DNA from: Janibacter limosus
Lineage (GTDB): Bacteria > Actinomycetota > Actinomycetes > Actinomycetales > Dermatophilaceae
Assembly (NCBI RefSeq): GCF_004295485.1
Contig: NZ_CP036164.1
Location: forward strand, 2,604,001 to 2,668,000
Length of the DNA: 64,000 nucleotides
Direction: 5' to 3'
Shown one piece after another: positions 36,607 to 47,926 of the stretch. Position 1 is the stretch's first letter. Every line of letters starts with the position of its first letter. Both the position numbers and the translations under genes were made by a program. The notes below the pieces were generated by a model. The model made no database searches, was not told the origin of the DNA, and saw only the letters and a program-made list of their open reading frames with translations.

Positions 36607-37993
36607 GGTGCTGCTCCTCCTGACGGGCCGGCGTTGCCGCCCCGGTGGTCGCGGGCTTGGTGTCGATCGCGGTGGCGCCGCGGCTCTCGACGAGACGCTG
36701 GCCGGGCATGGGCGGGACGGGATAGCCCTCGGCCCACGGGTCGATCTCGTCGGGCACGACGGACTCCTCCTCCTGGGCCTGGGCCCTGGCCTCGACCTTG
36801 CTCTCCCAGATCCACGTGGAGCCCAGGACGATCACGGCCAGGACCGCGACGATGATCAGCGAGGAGACGGGGAAGCTCAGACCGAGGATGCCCACGGTCC
36901 CGTCGCCGAAGAACCCGGCGTCGGCGCCGCGGATGAAGGCCACCGCTATGACCCACGCGACGGTGACGGGCATGAGGAACTTCCAGCCGAAGCGCATGAA
37001 CTGGTCGTAGCGGGTACGGGGCAGGGTGCCGCGCAGCCAGACGAAGAAGTACATGAACATCCACAGCTTCACCGAGAACCACAGCAGGCCCCACCAGCCG
37101 GTGTTGAGCATGCCGTCGCCGATCGCCGCGATGCCGGGAGGTGCCTGCCAGCCGCCGAGGAAGAGCGTCGTGGCCAAGGCCGAGACGGTGAACATGTTGA
37201 TGTACTCACCGAGGAAGAACATCGCGAAGCGCATGCCCGAGTACTCGGTGAAGTAGCCACCGACGATCTCGCCCTCGCCCTCGGCGAGGTCGAAGGGCAG
37301 TCGGTTGGTCTCGCCGACCATCGTGATGACGTAGATGACGAAGGAGACGCAGGCCGGGATGATGTACCAGAGGTCGGCCTGGGCGGCGACGATCTCGCTG
37401 GTGCTCATCGATCCCGAGTACATGAAGACCGCGACCAGGGCCAGGCCCATCGCGATCTCGTAGGAGATCAGCTGGGCGGTGGCGCGCAGCCCACCGAGCA
37501 GCGGGTAGGTGGAGCCAGCCGACCAGCCGCCGAGGACGATGCCGTAGGCGGCGACACCGGCGACCGCGAGGACGAGAAGGGCGGCGACCGGCAGGTCGGT
37601 CAGCTGCAGCGGCGTGTGGTGACCAAACATCCAGACCATCCCGCCGAGCGGCATGATCGAGAAGGCGACGAAGGCCATCGAGGCGAAGATGACCGGCGCG
37701 ATCGTGAAGATCAGCGCGTCGGCCGCCTTGGGCCGCACGTCCTCCTTGAGCATCGACTTCATGCCGTCGGCGAGGGTCTGCAGCAGGCCGAAGGGGCCGG
37801 TGCGGTTGGGCCCGGGGCGCTGCTGCATCCGGCCGATGACGCGACGCTCGAACCAGATGACGAGCAGCACGGACACGAGCAGGTAGACGAAGAGGAAGAG
37901 CGCCTTGACCAGCGAGAGCCACAGCGGGGTGTCGCTGAAGTCCGCGGCCACCGGCTTGTCCGCAGCGGCGATCAGGAGTGAGAGACCGGTCAT
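36599..37993 (-). CDS. nuoH: NADH-quinone oxidoreductase subunit H
   Basis: A 464-residue membrane subunit at the quinone site. Conserved [43 protein letters not shown] elements and [12 protein letters not shown] are present. The last ~70 residues after the final helix form a charged soluble tail, absent from NuoH2. The ATG at 37991-37993 overlaps the nuoG stop (ATGA). Confidence 0.95.
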   Translation of the reverse strand: MTGLSLLIAAADKPVAADFSDTPLWLSLVKALFLFVYLLVSVLLVIWFERRVIGRMQQRPGPNRTGPFGLLQTLADGMKSMLKEDVRPKAADALIFTIAPVIFASMAFVAFSIMPLGGMVWMFGHHTPLQLTDLPVAALLVLAVAGVAAYGIVLGGWSAGSTYPLLGGLRATAQLISYEIAMGLALVAVFMYSGSMSTSEIVAAQADLWYIIPACVSFVIYVITMVGETNRLPFDLAEGEGEIVGGYFTEYSGMRFAMFFLGEYINMFTVSALATTLFLGGWQAPPGIAAIGDGMLNTGWWGLLWFSVKLWMFMYFFVWLRGTLPRTRYDQFMRFGWKFLMPVTVAWVIAVAFIRGADAGFFGDGTVGILGLSFPVSSLIIVAVLAVIVLGSTWIWESKVEARAQAQEEESVVPDEIDPWAEGYPVPPMPGQRLVESRGATAIDTKPATTGAATPARQEEQHRG

Positions 37994-40368
37994 GCCGCAC
38001 CACCCTTCGTGACGGAGACGATGGCTCCGGCTCGGCCGGAGAGACTGCGCAGGTCGCAGCTGCTCGAGTTGGTCGGCAACCACACGACGTGGTCGACCAT
38101 GTCCTGGACCAGGACCGGCACGGTCACCCGCACGTCGTCGGCCCGGATGGTGACGAGGTCACCCACCGCAAGGCCGAAGGCCTGCGCGGTCGCCGGGGAG
38201 ACGATCGCGCGCGGCGCCTTGGCCGTCCCCGCGAGGAAGGGCTCGCCCTCCTGCATCGACCCCTCGTCGAGCATGAGGCGCCAGGTGGCCAGGACCAGCT
38301 CACCGGCACCGGGCTCGGGCACCGGGGCGCGTCGCACCCGCGGCGGGTAGCCCTTGGCTGCCGGGGCGGGTGTGGTCTCCAGCGAGGCGCGGGCCTCGGC
38401 GGTGGTGCGGGTCCCGAGGAACTCGCCCATCTCGTCGGCGAGCATGTGCAGCACGCGGTGGTCGGGCAGCGCGCTGGTCGACAGGGCCGCCTCGAAGGGC
38501 CGCACGCGACCCTCCCAGTTGACGAAGGCACCCGCGCGCTCGGCGTGCGGGGCGACCGGGAGCACGACGTCGGCGTGCTCGGTGACGCTGCTGGGCCGGA
38601 TCTCGAGGGAGACGACGAAGGAGCGCTCGAAGGCCTCGCTCGCTCCGGGGAGTCCGAGGTCGCGGACGTCGACGCCACCGACGACGAGCGCACCGAGCTG
38701 GCCGGAGGCCGCGCCGGCGACGATGCCGGCGGTGTCGAGACCACCCTCGCCCGGCAGGCAGCCGGCCTCGACGGCGCCGCGCTCCCCCGCACGACGTGGG
38801 ATCCAGGCCAGGCGTGCACCGGTCGTCCGGGCGAGCTCGGCAGCGGCGGGCAGGGCACCGGGCACGGTGGCCAGTCGCTCGCCGACGAGGATGATCGGCC
38901 GCTCGCCGCGCAGCGCGGCGTGGGCAGCGATGAGCGGGTCGGTGTCCGCGCCGGGACCGACCTCGCCGGTCAGCGCCGTGAGCACCTCGGTCTCGGTGCC
39001 CGGTGCGGAGGGGATGAGGGTGCCACCGAGCTTGTCGAGGCCGCGGGTGGCCAGCGGAGCGATGGAGTGGACCGCGGTCTTGGCCTCGCGGTAGGCCTTG
39101 CGCAGGCGCAGGAAGAGGATCGGGCTCTCCTCCTCGGGCTCCAGGCCGACGAGCAGGACCGAGCTGGCCCGCCCGACCTCCTCGAAGGTCACACCGGTCT
39201 CCGGCGTGGTCCCCGCGACATGCCGCAGCAGGAAGTCACGCTCGTCGGCGGAGAGCGGCCTGGCGCGGTGGTCGATGTTGTCGGTGTGCAGCACCGAGCG
39301 GGCGAAGGCCGCATAGGCGTGGGCGTCCTCGACGCTCACCCGGCCGCCGACGAGCACTCCGTGGCCCTGCGCAGCGCGCAGCCCCTCCGCGGCAGCGACG
39401 AGAGCCTCCTGCCAGGAGACGACGCGCAGCTCACCGCTGGCGTCACGCACCATCGGGAACTCGAAGCGGTCCCCGAGGCTGGCGGAGTTGAAGGCCCAGC
39501 GGCCCTTGTCGCAGTTCCACTCCTCGTTGACCTGGGGGTCATTGCCCGCCATCCGTCGCAGGACCGTGCCGCGGCGGTGGTCGGTGCGGATCGAGCAGCC
39601 GTCGGCGCAGTGCTCGCAGACGTCGGAGGTGGAGACGAGGTCGAAGGGACGCGACCGGAAGCGGTAGGCCGCCCCCGTGAGCGCGCCCACGGGGCAGATC
39701 TGGACCGTGTTGCCCGAGAAGTAGGACTCGAAGGGCTGGTCCTCGTAGATGCCGACCTGCTGGAGGGCACCTCGCTCGACGAGCGCGATGAAGGGGTCGC
39801 CGGCGATCTGGTCGGAGAAGCGGGTGCAGCGCGCGCACAGCACGCACCGGTCACGGTCGAGGAGCACCTGGGAGGAGATGTTGATCGGCTTGGGGTAGGT
39901 GCGCTTGACGTCCTCGAAGCGCGAGGTGGCCCGGCCGTTGCTCATCGACTGGTTCTGCAGGGGGCACTCCCCGCCCTTGTCGCAGACCGGACAGTCGAGC
40001 GGGTGGTTGATGAGGAGCATCTCCATGATGCCCTGCTGCGCCTTGTCGGCGACCGGCGAGGAGTGCTGCGTGCGCACCTGCATGCCCTCACTGACCGTCA
40101 TGGTGCAGCTCGCCTGCGGCTTGGGCATCGGCTTGACATTGCCCTCGCGGTCGGGCGTCGCCACCTCGACGAGGCACTGGCGGCAGGCGCCGACCGGCTC
40201 CAGGAGCGGGTGGTCGCAGAAGCGCGGGATCTCGATCCCCGCCTCCTCCGCGGCCCGGATGACCAAGGTGTTCTTGGGGACCGAGACGGCGATGCCGTCG
40301 ATGGTCACGCCGATGAGGTCGGGCTTGACCTCGTCGGACGTCGGGTTCTTGTCGCTCGTGACGCTCAT
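37990..40368 (-). CDS. nuoG: NADH-quinone oxidoreductase subunit G
   Basis: A 792-residue Fe-S subunit of the NADH module. Cluster motifs in order: CDHP with CRQC for the [2Fe-2S] N1b; [14 protein letters not shown] for N5; DRCVLCARC for N4; and C-x2-C-x3-C-x27-C beginning CEHCADGC, the extra N7 cluster found only in some bacteria. The C-terminal half is the molybdopterin-enzyme-like domain, without catalytic molybdenum ligands expected. The ATG at 40366-40368 overlaps the nuoF stop; upstream codons in frame lie in nuoF. Confidence 0.95.
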   Translation of the reverse strand: MSVTSDKNPTSDEVKPDLIGVTIDGIAVSVPKNTLVIRAAEEAGIEIPRFCDHPLLEPVGACRQCLVEVATPDREGNVKPMPKPQASCTMTVSEGMQVRTQHSSPVADKAQQGIMEMLLINHPLDCPVCDKGGECPLQNQSMSNGRATSRFEDVKRTYPKPINISSQVLLDRDRCVLCARCTRFSDQIAGDPFIALVERGALQQVGIYEDQPFESYFSGNTVQICPVGALTGAAYRFRSRPFDLVSTSDVCEHCADGCSIRTDHRRGTVLRRMAGNDPQVNEEWNCDKGRWAFNSASLGDRFEFPMVRDASGELRVVSWQEALVAAAEGLRAAQGHGVLVGGRVSVEDAHAYAAFARSVLHTDNIDHRARPLSADERDFLLRHVAGTTPETGVTFEEVGRASSVLLVGLEPEEESPILFLRLRKAYREAKTAVHSIAPLATRGLDKLGGTLIPSAPGTETEVLTALTGEVGPGADTDPLIAAHAALRGERPIILVGERLATVPGALPAAAELARTTGARLAWIPRRAGERGAVEAGCLPGEGGLDTAGIVAGAASGQLGALVVGGVDVRDLGLPGASEAFERSFVVSLEIRPSSVTEHADVVLPVAPHAERAGAFVNWEGRVRPFEAALSTSALPDHRVLHMLADEMGEFLGTRTTAEARASLETTPAPAAKGYPPRVRRAPVPEPGAGELVLATWRLMLDEGSMQEGEPFLAGTAKAPRAIVSPATAQAFGLAVGDLVTIRADDVRVTVPVLVQDMVDHVVWLPTNSSSCDLRSLSGRAGAIVSVTKGGAA

Positions 40369-41687
40369 GCGGTCACCATCGTGTTCTGCTCCTTGGCGAA
40401 GAGCGTCGAGGCGGCGGGCGGGAAGAGCTCCGCGGCCGGGGTGTGGCACCCGGCCTCGAACTCCTCACGGAAGTACTTCACGGCAGAGGTGATCGGGCTG
40501 GTGGCGCCGTCACCGAGGGCGCAGAAGGCCCGTCCGAGGATGTTGTCGCAGATGTCGACGAGCTTGTCGATGTCCTCGGGGGTGCCCTGGCCGCGCTCGA
40601 TCCGCTGCAGGATCTGGGCGAGCCACCACGTGCCCTCGCGGCACGGGGTGCACTTGCCGCAGGACTCGTGCATGTAGAAGTCGGTCCAGCGGCTCACGGC
40701 GCGCACGACCGAGACGGTGTCGTCGAAGATCTGCAGCGCACGCGTACCGAGCATCGAGCCGTTGGCCGCGACGGACTCGAAGTCCAGGGGCACGTCGAGG
40801 TGCTCGTCGGTGAAGATCGGCGTCGACGAGCCACCCGGGGTCCAGAACTTCAGCGGGTGACCCGGGTCGCGCATGCCACCGGCCATGTCGAGCAGCTCGC
40901 GCAGCGTGATGCCGAGCGGCGCCTCGTACTGGCCCGGGTTCTTGACGTGCCCGGACAGGGAAAAGATCCCGAAGCCCTGCGACTTCTCCGTCCCCATGTC
41001 GGAGAACCACTCGGCGCCCTGCTTGATGATCGCCGGGACCGAGGCGATGGACTCGACATTGTTGACGACCGTCGGGCGGGCGTAGAGACCGGCCACCGCG
41101 GGGAAGGGGGGCTTGAGACGAGGCTGGCCACGGCGCCCTTCGAGGGAGTCCAGCAGAGCCGTCTCCTCGCCGCAGATGTAGGCACCGGCACCGGCGTGGA
41201 CGGTCACGTCCAGGTCGAAGCCGGTCCCGAGGATGTCCTTGCCGAGGTAGCCGGCCGCGTAGGCCTCCTCGACCGCGCGCATGAGCCGGCGGTAGACGTG
41301 GACGACCTCACCGCGCAGGTAGATGAAGGCGTGGTTGCAGCCGATCGCGAAGGAGGTGATCGCGACGCCCTCGATCAGGAAGTGGGGCGCCGCCATGAGC
41401 AGCGGGATGTCCTTGCAGGTGCCCGGCTCGGACTCGTCGGCGTTGACGACGAGATAGCGGGGGCCGCCGTCCGGAGGTGGCAGGAAGCCCCACTTCATGC
41501 CGGTGGGGAAGCCGGCGCCGCCGCGGCCGCGCAGGCCGGAGTCCTTGGTCGCCTGGATGAGGTCGGCGGGGTCGGTCTTGAGTGCCTGGCGAAGGGCGGT
41601 GTAGCCCTCGTTGTCCTCGTAGGTGGCCATCGTCCAGGACTGCGGGTGGTCCCAGAACTTCGTGAGGATCGGGGTCAGCGTGGTCAC
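40365..41687 (-). CDS. nuoF: NADH-quinone oxidoreductase subunit F (NADH and FMN binding)
   Basis: A 440-residue flavoprotein where NADH is oxidised. [13 protein letters not shown] binds [21 protein letters not shown] continues the FMN fold, and [12 protein letters not shown] plus the Cys in FCALGDGA hold the [4Fe-4S] cluster N3. The start is a GTG overlapping the nuoE stop (GTGA). No equivalent exists in the partial cluster at 7.6-16.2 kb. Confidence 0.96.
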   Translation of the reverse strand: MTTLTPILTKFWDHPQSWTMATYEDNEGYTALRQALKTDPADLIQATKDSGLRGRGGAGFPTGMKWGFLPPPDGGPRYLVVNADESEPGTCKDIPLLMAAPHFLIEGVAITSFAIGCNHAFIYLRGEVVHVYRRLMRAVEEAYAAGYLGKDILGTGFDLDVTVHAGAGAYICGEETALLDSLEGRRGQPRLKPPFPAVAGLYARPTVVNNVESIASVPAIIKQGAEWFSDMGTEKSQGFGIFSLSGHVKNPGQYEAPLGITLRELLDMAGGMRDPGHPLKFWTPGGSSTPIFTDEHLDVPLDFESVAANGSMLGTRALQIFDDTVSVVRAVSRWTDFYMHESCGKCTPCREGTWWLAQILQRIERGQGTPEDIDKLVDICDNILGRAFCALGDGATSPITSAVKYFREEFEAGCHTPAAELFPPAASTLFAKEQNTMVTA

Positions 41688-42553
41688 TTGTCGTCCTCCT
41701 TGGCCTGCTCCTGGGCGTCCTGCCCACCGGGCCGCTCGTCCGGGGCGTTGGCCGGGGTGTCCACCGAGCTCTGCTCGCCGACCGCGATGCCGTCGACGGA
41801 CTCGCCGCGGGAGTCCGCGCTCGTGGCGTCCGACCCGTCACCGGGAGCGGTCCACCCTTCGCGTCTGGCCAGCTCCACCCCGCGAAGGGAGGCGGGCCCG
41901 GCGCCGATGCCCTCGTCGGCGAGGCCGTCGGGGAAGCCGGCGAGCACACGCGAGACCTGCTTGAAGGTGCACACGCGGCTGGGGCCGCGGGTCGGGGCCA
42001 CGGGGGCGCCGGAGCGCAGGTCGTCGACCAGCTGCACGGTCGAGTCCGGGGTCTGGTTGTCGAAGAACTCCCAGTTGGTCATCACGACCGGGGCGTAGTC
42101 GCACGCGGCATTGCACTCGATGCGCTCGAGGGTGATCTTGCCGTCCTCGGTCGTCTCATCGTGGCCGATGCCCAGGTGCTCGCTGACGGTCTCCCAGATC
42201 TGGTCGCCGCCCATGACCGCGCACAGGGTGTTGGTGCACACGCCCACGGTGTAGTCGCCGTTGGGGTGGCGCTTGTACTGGGTGTAGAAGGTCGCGACGC
42301 CCGAGACCTCGGCCGTCGTCAGGTCGAGGGTGCGGGCGCAGAAGTCGATGCCGCGGCCGGTGATGTACCCGTCCAGGCTCTGCACGAGGTGCAGCAGCGG
42401 CAGCAGCGCCGAGCGGGGCTGCGGGTAGCGCGCGATGACCTGCTCGGCATCGAGCGACAGCTGCTCGAGCACGTCTGCGGGGTAAGGCTCCTTGCTCTCC
42501 GAGGCCACGTGCAGGTGCCCCGAGGCGCTCTGCCTCCCATAGTGTCCGGTCAT
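41684..42553 (-). CDS. nuoE: NADH-quinone oxidoreductase subunit E
   Basis: A 289-residue thioredoxin-fold subunit with the [2Fe-2S] cluster N1a. Ligands are CTNTLC and CNAAC. It is longer than usual: after the domain there are about 80 extra residues, rich in Gly, Asp, Glu and Ser, predicted to be disordered. Similar tails occur in actinobacterial NuoE. The ATG overlaps the nuoD stop. Confidence 0.94.
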   Translation of the reverse strand: MTGHYGRQSASGHLHVASESKEPYPADVLEQLSLDAEQVIARYPQPRSALLPLLHLVQSLDGYITGRGIDFCARTLDLTTAEVSGVATFYTQYKRHPNGDYTVGVCTNTLCAVMGGDQIWETVSEHLGIGHDETTEDGKITLERIECNAACDYAPVVMTNWEFFDNQTPDSTVQLVDDLRSGAPVAPTRGPSRVCTFKQVSRVLAGFPDGLADEGIGAGPASLRGVELARREGWTAPGDGSDATSADSRGESVDGIAVGEQSSVDTPANAPDERPGGQDAQEQAKEDDK

Positions 42554-43905
42554 CGGTCCACTCCTCCCATCACGGGGTCGATGGAGGCGACGGCGACGAT
42601 CACGTCGGCGAGCATGCCCCCTTCGCACATGGCCGCGACGGCCTGCAGGTTGTTGAAGCTCGGGTCCCGGAAGTGGGCCCGGTAGGGGCGGGTGCCGCCG
42701 TCGGCGACGACGTGGCAGCCCAGCTCGCCCTTGGGCGACTCGATCGCCACGTAGGCCTGGCCGGGCGGGACCCGGAAGCCTTCGGTGACGAGCTTGAAGT
42801 GGTGGATCAGGGACTCCATCGAGGTGCCCATGATCTCGCGGATGTGGTCGAGGCTGTTGCCCTGGCCGTCACCGCCGACGGCGAGCTTGGCCGGCCAGGC
42901 GATGCGCTTGTCCGCGACCATCGTCTCGCCGGGGTTGCGCTGCAGCTCGTCGGTGACCTGCTCGATGATCTTCAGGCTCTCGCGCATCTCGTCGATGCGG
43001 ATCGCCAGCCGGTCGTAGGCGTCGGCCCCGGTGCGGGTGATGACGTCGAAGTCGTACTTCTCGTAGCCGCAGTACGGCGCGAGCTTGCGCAGGTCGTGCG
43101 GCAGGCCGGTCGAGCGCAGGACCGGGCCGGTGATGCCCAGCGCGGTGCACCCGGTCAGCGACAGGACGCCGACGTCCTTGGTGCGGCCCTTGAGGATGGG
43201 GTTCTCCATGAGCAGCTTGTCGAGCTCGAGGATGCCCTTGCGCACCTGCGGGACCATCTCGCGGATCTTGTCGATCGCGCCGTGCGGCAGGTCCTGGGCC
43301 ACACCGCCGGGGCGGACGTAGGCGTTGTTCATCCGCAGGCCGGTGATGTTCTCGATGACGGACAGGATGCGCTCGCGCTCGCGGAAGCCGATCGTCATGA
43401 TCGTCGTCGCGCCCATCTCCATGCCACCGGTGCCGAGGCAGATCAGGTGGCTGGAGACGCGGGTCAGCTCCATCATGAGCACCCGGATCGCGCTGGCCCG
43501 CTCGGGGATGTCCGCGGTGATGCCCAGGACCTTCTCGATGGCCAGGCAGTAGGCCGTCTCCTGGAACATCGGGGTCAGGTAGTCCATCCGGGTGCAGAAG
43601 GTGACCCCCTGCGTCCAGGTGCGGAACTCCATGTTCTTCTCGATGCCGGTGTGCAGGTACCCGATGCCCGCGCGAGCCTCGGTGACCGTCTCGCCGTCGA
43701 GCTCGAGGATGAGGCGGAGCACGCCGTGCGTCGAGGGGTGCTGCGGCCCCATGTTGAGGACGATGCGCTCCTCGGGGTTCATCCCGAGCTCGCCCATCTC
43801 CTGATCCCAGTCACCGCCCTGGACGTTGACGACGTGGCCCTCGGCGAGGTCGTCGGCCCCGGGGGTGGAATGCACCCCGGCCGTGTGCGTGTGCGTGCGA
43901 GCCAT
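42550..43905 (-). CDS. nuoD: NADH-quinone oxidoreductase subunit D (49-kDa)
   Basis: A 451-residue subunit that forms the quinone-binding cavity with Nuo[24 protein letters not shown] and the final DPVMGGVDR are hallmarks. The first ~35 residues are a His- and Thr-rich extension. This is the only NuoD gene in the window, although two NuoB and two NuoC genes are present. The ATG at 43903-43905 shares a base with the nuoC stop. Confidence 0.96.
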   Translation of the reverse strand: MARTHTHTAGVHSTPGADDLAEGHVVNVQGGDWDQEMGELGMNPEERIVLNMGPQHPSTHGVLRLILELDGETVTEARAGIGYLHTGIEKNMEFRTWTQGVTFCTRMDYLTPMFQETAYCLAIEKVLGITADIPERASAIRVLMMELTRVSSHLICLGTGGMEMGATTIMTIGFRERERILSVIENITGLRMNNAYVRPGGVAQDLPHGAIDKIREMVPQVRKGILELDKLLMENPILKGRTKDVGVLSLTGCTALGITGPVLRSTGLPHDLRKLAPYCGYEKYDFDVITRTGADAYDRLAIRIDEMRESLKIIEQVTDELQRNPGETMVADKRIAWPAKLAVGGDGQGNSLDHIREIMGTSMESLIHHFKLVTEGFRVPPGQAYVAIESPKGELGCHVVADGGTRPYRAHFRDPSFNNLQAVAAMCEGGMLADVIVAVASIDPVMGGVDR

Positions 43906-44735
43906 CAGTTGTACGACCTCCGCTGGTCGGGCGGCGGGACGGTGCCGCCCTTGTACTCCACCGGGATGCCACCCAGTGGATAGTCCTTGCGCTGCGGGTG
44001 CCCGGCCCAGTCGTCGGGCATGAGGATGCGGGTCAGCGACGGGTGGCCGTCGAAGATGACACCGAACATGTCCCACGTCTCGCGCTCGTGCCAGTCCGCG
44101 GCCGGGTAGGTCGCGACGACGCTCGGGATGTGCGGGTCGCTGTCAGGGGCCGTGACCTCGACCCGCAGCCGGCGCCCACCGTGGGTGATCGACAGCAGGT
44201 GGTAGGCGACGTGCAGCTCGGCGCCCGTCTCCTGCGGGAAGTGCACCCCGGAGACCGACATGCACATCTCGAAGCGCAGGTCCGCCCGGTCGCGCAGCGC
44301 GCGCATGACGACGGGCAGGTCCTCGCGGTGCACGTGCAGGGTCAGCTCGTCGGCGTGGACGACGACCCGCTCGACCAGGTCGCCGCCGGTGGCCTCGGCC
44401 AGGCGGTCGACGACCTCGTCGTACCACCCGCCGTAGGGCCGCGGCGTGGCGCCCGGGAAGGCGACGGTGCGCTGGAGCCCGCCGTAGCCGGAGGTGTCCT
44501 GGCCCTCGCGCACGCCGAACATGCCGCGGCGCTCGTCGCGCACGACCGGTGCGTGGTCCGGGTCGACCTCGCCGGCCGGGCCCCCTTCGACGTTGGAGTA
44601 CTCGACCGGGCGGTTGCCGCCGGTCAGTCCCTCGGTCGAGGGGAAGCCCTTGTTGGCCGTGCCGCCGAGGCCGGGGCCCTGCGGGTGGACACCCTCGGGC
44701 CGGGGCGCCGCGACGTCCTTGTTGTCGTCGGTCAT
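43905..44735 (-). CDS. nuoC: NADH-quinone oxidoreductase subunit C
   Basis: A 276-residue 30-kDa-type subunit. The C-terminal domain carries [19 protein letters not shown] and [17 protein letters not shown]. The first ~85 residues are a Gly- and Pro-rich extension common in actinobacteria. The ATG at 44733-44735 overlaps the nuoB stop (ATGA); more upstream codons lie inside nuoB. Confidence 0.94.
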   Translation of the reverse strand: MTDDNKDVAAPRPEGVHPQGPGLGGTANKGFPSTEGLTGGNRPVEYSNVEGGPAGEVDPDHAPVVRDERRGMFGVREGQDTSGYGGLQRTVAFPGATPRPYGGWYDEVVDRLAEATGGDLVERVVVHADELTLHVHREDLPVVMRALRDRADLRFEMCMSVSGVHFPQETGAELHVAYHLLSITHGGRRLRVEVTAPDSDPHIPSVVATYPAADWHERETWDMFGVIFDGHPSLTRILMPDDWAGHPQRKDYPLGGIPVEYKGGTVPPPDQRRSYN

Positions 44736-45319
44736 GCCAGGAGGTTCCTTCCGAGCAGGCCCTCGTGGTCGTGCGTCGGGGGCTGCAGCTCCGTCGGGGT
44801 GGCGCCGAGCGCGGCCTTCTCGGCGGCGCGGGCGGCGGCGACCCGGTTGACGCCCAGGGGCGTGCTCTGGATCTGCTCGTGCAGGGTGATGATCGCGTTG
44901 AGCAGCATCTCCGGCCGTGGCGGGCAGCCCGGCAGGTAGATGTCGACCGGGATGATGTGGTCGACGCCCTGGACGATCGCGTAGTTGTTGAACATGCCGC
45001 CGGAGCTGGCGCACACGCCCATCGAGATGACCCACTTGGGGTTGGCCATCTGGTCGTAGACCTGGCGCACGACGGGCGCCATCTTGTTGCTCACGCGGCC
45101 GGCGACGATCATCAGGTCGGCCTGGCGTGGCGTGGCGGCGAAGCGCTCCATGCCGAAGCGGGCGATGTCGTAGTGCGGCGTGCCGACGGCCATCATCTCG
45201 ATGGCGCAGCAGGCCAGTCCGAAGGTGGCCGGCCAGATCGACGACTTGCGCATGTAGCCCGCAAGGTTCTCCACCGTGGTGAGCGCGATGCCCGAAGGCA
45301 GCCTTTCCTCGATACCCAT
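44732..45319 (-). CDS. nuoB: NADH-quinone oxidoreductase subunit B
   Basis: A 195-residue subunit with cluster N2. Ligands: [10 protein letters not shown] (two Cys), GVCASSGG and LPGCPPRPE. The ATG at 45317-45319 gives the normal [10 protein letters not shown] start; 16 bp separate it from nuoA. It differs from NuoB2 mainly at both termini. Confidence 0.95.
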   Translation of the reverse strand: MGIEERLPSGIALTTVENLAGYMRKSSIWPATFGLACCAIEMMAVGTPHYDIARFGMERFAATPRQADLMIVAGRVSNKMAPVVRQVYDQMANPKWVISMGVCASSGGMFNNYAIVQGVDHIIPVDIYLPGCPPRPEMLLNAIITLHEQIQSTPLGVNRVAAARAAEKAALGATPTELQPPTHDHEGLLGRNLLA

Positions 45320-45335
45320 GTCAGATCCGTCCTCG

Positions 45336-45698
45336 TCAGTCCCACTCGAACCCACCGCGACGCCACACATAGGCATCAGCGATGAAGAACGCGTTGAACA
45401 GGAAAAGCACCACGGCACCGAGCGTGAAGGCCCCGAGCTCGTCGAAGGCGACGGCGAAGGGGTAGAGGAAGAGCGCCTCGATGTCGAAGATGATGAACAG
45501 CATCGCGGTCAGGTAGTACTTGACCGGGAAGCGGCCGCCCTCAGCGGCCTGCGGGGTCGGCTGGATGCCGCACTCGTAGGCCTGGGCCTTGGCCACGTTG
45601 TAGCGCGCCGGACCGACGACCAGGCTCGTCCCGACGGAGACGAGCGCGAAGCCGAGGCCGAGCGCGAAGAGGATGAGCAGCGGGATGTAGGGGTTCAT
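45336..45698 (-). CDS. nuoA: NADH-quinone oxidoreductase subunit A
   Basis: First gene of the 14-gene operon: 120 residues, three helices, with the conserved AYECGIQP loop that gates the quinone site. It begins with ATG after a GAGG-containing ribosome site. About 80 bp separate it from the menJ-like gene, which points the same way; the operon probably has its own promoter there. Confidence 0.94.
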   Translation of the reverse strand: MNPYIPLLILFALGLGFALVSVGTSLVVGPARYNVAKAQAYECGIQPTPQAAEGGRFPVKYYLTAMLFIIFDIEALFLYPFAVAFDELGAFTLGAVVLFLFNAFFIADAYVWRRGGFEWD

Positions 45699-45740
45699 CG
45701 CTGCGCCTCGCTTTCTTGTGTGTGATGCACGCCATGCCCG

Positions 45741-45746
45741 ATCCTA
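45741..45746 (-). promoter_or_regulatory. Possible -10 (TAGGAT) of the nuoA-N operon
   Basis: On the minus strand TAGGAT lies about 43 bp before the nuoA ATG in the short gap after the menJ-like gene. No clear -35 or Rex-type operator is visible in this gap. Confidence 0.3.
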
Positions 45747-45776
45747 GGGGTGAGCCGGGACTGCCCGGCGCCCGCC

Positions 45777-47087
45777 TCACGCATTGGGCGCCACCTTGGT
45801 CATGAGCTGGACGAGACGGTCGTCGAGACCGCCGCCCTTCTCCTCCGGCAGGTTGGCCATGAGCTTGAGCATGAACTTCATCAGGGTCTGCCGCGGCAGC
45901 CCGTACTTGGTCGCCAGCCGCATGATCTCCGGCTTGCCGATCAGCTTGGCGAACTGGGCCCCGAGGGTGAAGTAGCCGCCGTGCATGTCCTTCATCCGCC
46001 CGATGTAGGACACGAGCACGCGCTCACGGTCCGCGGCCGTCGGCCGGGCGAGCGCCTGGACGATCGTCTCGGCTGCGGCGTGACCGGCCTCGAGGGCGTA
46101 GTCGATGCCCTCGCCGTTGAAGGGGTTGACCATGCCGCCGGAGTCACCGACGAGCATCAGCCCGTCGGCGTAGAGCGGCTGGCGGTTGAAGGCCATCGGC
46201 AGCGCAGCGGCGGTGATCTCGCCGGTGATCGTGCCCTCGTTGATGCCCCACTCGGCCGGCATCGTCTCGACCCAGCGACGCATGACGTCCTTGTAGTCGG
46301 TGCGACCGAAGGCCTCCGAGGTGTTGAGCACGCCGAGCCCGATGTTGGATCGGCCGTCGCCCAGCCCGAAGAGCCAGCCGTAGCCGGGCATGAGGATGCG
46401 ACCGCCCTCGGGCGTCGTCGACCACAGCTCGAGGTGGCTCTCGAGGTACTCGTCGTCGTGGCGGGGGGTCTCGTAGTAGGCGCGCACGGCCACGGCCATC
46501 GGCCGGTCCTCGCGCTTCTCGCGGCCCATCTTGACCGAGAGCCGGGAGGAGACGCCGTCCGCGGCGACGACGACGGGCGCCCGGTAGGTCTCGCGCTCGC
46601 CGGTGGCCTTGCCACGCTCGTCGACGACCTTGGCCGTGACCCCGACGATCCGGCCGGACTCGTCACGGATGGGCTCGGAGACATTGCGTCCCTCGAGGAG
46701 CTCGGCGCCGCAGGAGGCTGCGTGGCGGGCCAGCACCTCGTCGAGGTCCTGGCGGGCCCGGACCATGCCGTAGCCGGGGAAGGAGGTGACGTCGGGCCAG
46801 TCCAGCTGCAGCCGCATGCCGCCGCCGATGATCCGCAGGCCCTTGTTGTGGGCCCACCCGTCGGTCTCCGACAGGGGGATGCCGAGGTTGATCAGCTGTC
46901 GCACCGCGCGCGGCGTCAGGCCGTCACCGCAGATCTTGTCCCGGGGGAAGCGCGACTTCTCCAGCAGGACGACGTCCTTGCCGGCCTTGGCCAACCACGC
47001 GGCGGTCGCGCTGCCGCCGGGTCCGGCTCCGACGACGATGACGTCGACACTGCGGTCACCGTCGGCCGCAGGCAGAGAACTGGTCAC
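45777..47087 (-). CDS. menJ: Geranylgeranyl reductase family protein, probable menaquinone reductase (MenJ-like)
   Basis: A 436-residue FAD-dependent reductase. The Rossmann motif is VIVVGAGPGGSATAAW near the N-terminus; KICGDGLTPRAV and LMLVGDSGGMVNPFNGEGI mark the GGR family. In M. tuberculosis the related Rv0561c saturates one isoprene unit of menaquinone, and it also lies beside menG and grcC1, so that role is likely here. The GTG at 47085-47087 with AGGA upstream is preferred; a TTG 15 bp earlier is possible. A Rex-like operator sits just upstream. Confidence 0.85.
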   Translation of the reverse strand: MTSSLPAADGDRSVDVIVVGAGPGGSATAAWLAKAGKDVVLLEKSRFPRDKICGDGLTPRAVRQLINLGIPLSETDGWAHNKGLRIIGGGMRLQLDWPDVTSFPGYGMVRARQDLDEVLARHAASCGAELLEGRNVSEPIRDESGRIVGVTAKVVDERGKATGERETYRAPVVVAADGVSSRLSVKMGREKREDRPMAVAVRAYYETPRHDDEYLESHLELWSTTPEGGRILMPGYGWLFGLGDGRSNIGLGVLNTSEAFGRTDYKDVMRRWVETMPAEWGINEGTITGEITAAALPMAFNRQPLYADGLMLVGDSGGMVNPFNGEGIDYALEAGHAAAETIVQALARPTAADRERVLVSYIGRMKDMHGGYFTLGAQFAKLIGKPEIMRLATKYGLPRQTLMKFMLKLMANLPEEKGGGLDDRLVQLMTKVAPNA

Positions 47088-47106
47088 GAGAGGGTTCCTC
47101 AACTGC

Positions 47107-47138
47107 TTGTGAAGTATTTCACGATCGCCCGAAGACTA
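47107..47138 (-). promoter_or_regulatory. Rex-like operator and -10 of the menJ-type gene
   Basis: TTGTGAA-GTAT-TTCACGA at 47107-47124 matches the Rex consensus TTGTGAA-N4-TTCACAA at 13 of 14 arm positions. On the minus strand a TAGTCT -10 (47138-47133) precedes it, so the predicted start point is near 47126 and the operator covers the first transcribed bases, a good repressor position. No rex gene is in the window. Confidence 0.55.
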
Positions 47139-47189
47139 CTCGGTGGGAACACCGCCGGTCACACAGGTTGACCTAACTTGCCGAGTCCC

Positions 47190-47885
47190 TCAGCTCGCCT
47201 TGCTGGCTCGGTGCAGCGCCACGACGCCACCGGTCAGGTTGTTCCACTCGACGTCGGCCCACCCGGCCCCGGCGACCATCCGGGCGAGCGGCTCCTGCGC
47301 CGGCCAGGACTGGATCGACTCGGCGAGGTAGACGTAGGAGTCGGGGTTGGAGCTGAGCCGGCGGGCCACCGGCGGGAAGGCCGCCATGAGGTACTCGGAG
47401 TACACGGTGCGGAAGACCTTGTTGACCGGCTGGCTGAACTCGCAGATGAGCAGCCGGCCGCCGGGCCTGGTCACCCGCAGGAACTCGCGCAGCGCCACCT
47501 CGGGCTCGACGACGTTGCGGAAGCCGAAGGACATCGTCACCACGTCGAAGGACTCGTCGGCGAAGGGCAGCCGGGTCGCGTCGGCCGCGGTGAAGTGCAG
47601 CTCGGGGCTCTGCTTGAGCCCCTGGCGCAGCATCCCGAGGGAGAAGTCGGCAGAAGCGACCTGTGCGCCGGCACGACGCAGCGGGATGGAGGAGGAGCCG
47701 GGACCGGCGGCGATGTCGAGGATGCGATCGCCCGGCTGGGGGTCGATGGCCCGCAGCACGGCCCGGCGCCACAGCCTCGTCTGCCCCAGCGACATCACGT
47801 CGTTCATCAGGTCGTACTTCGCGGCGGTCTCGTCGAACATCGCGGCGACGTCCTTGGGGTCCTTCTGCAGGGTGGCGCGGCTCAT
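47190..47885 (-). CDS. menG: Demethylmenaquinone methyltransferase
   Basis: A 231-residue SAM-dependent methyltransferase, final step of menaquinone synthesis. The UbiE/MenG signature is seen as [23 protein letters not shown] motif I as [14 protein letters not shown] and motif II region as MSFGFRNV. The ATG at 47883-47885 gives [10 protein letters not shown], like the mycobacterial protein. The gene is divergent from menF with only 41 bp between starts. Confidence 0.94.
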   Translation of the reverse strand: MSRATLQKDPKDVAAMFDETAAKYDLMNDVMSLGQTRLWRRAVLRAIDPQPGDRILDIAAGPGSSSIPLRRAGAQVASADFSLGMLRQGLKQSPELHFTAADATRLPFADESFDVVTMSFGFRNVVEPEVALREFLRVTRPGGRLLICEFSQPVNKVFRTVYSEYLMAAFPPVARRLSSNPDSYVYLAESIQSWPAQEPLARMVAGAGWADVEWNNLTGGVVALHRASKAS

Positions 47886-47900
47886 GTGCTCATCTTCGCA

Positions 47901-47916
47901 CCTACAGTCGTAGGCT
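47901..47916. promoter_or_regulatory. Dyad and overlapping -10 between divergent menG and menF
   Basis: A 14-bp inverted repeat, CCTAC-AGTC-GTAGG, fills 47901-47914 of the 41-bp gap. TAGGCT at 47911-47916 overlaps its right arm and lies 16 nt before the menF ATG, without a Shine-Dalgarno sequence. One regulator bound here could control both genes. Confidence 0.4.
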
Positions 47917-47926
47917 GTTGCCCGCC

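Noticed and set aside
29795..45698. Recent duplication as the origin of the two nuo clusters
   Set aside because: Paralogues share motifs but differ in length, termini and most residues, so they diverged long ago.
45699..45776. Rex site before nuoA
   Set aside because: TTGTGTGTGATGCAC near 45716 resembles half a site only; the second arm is missing.
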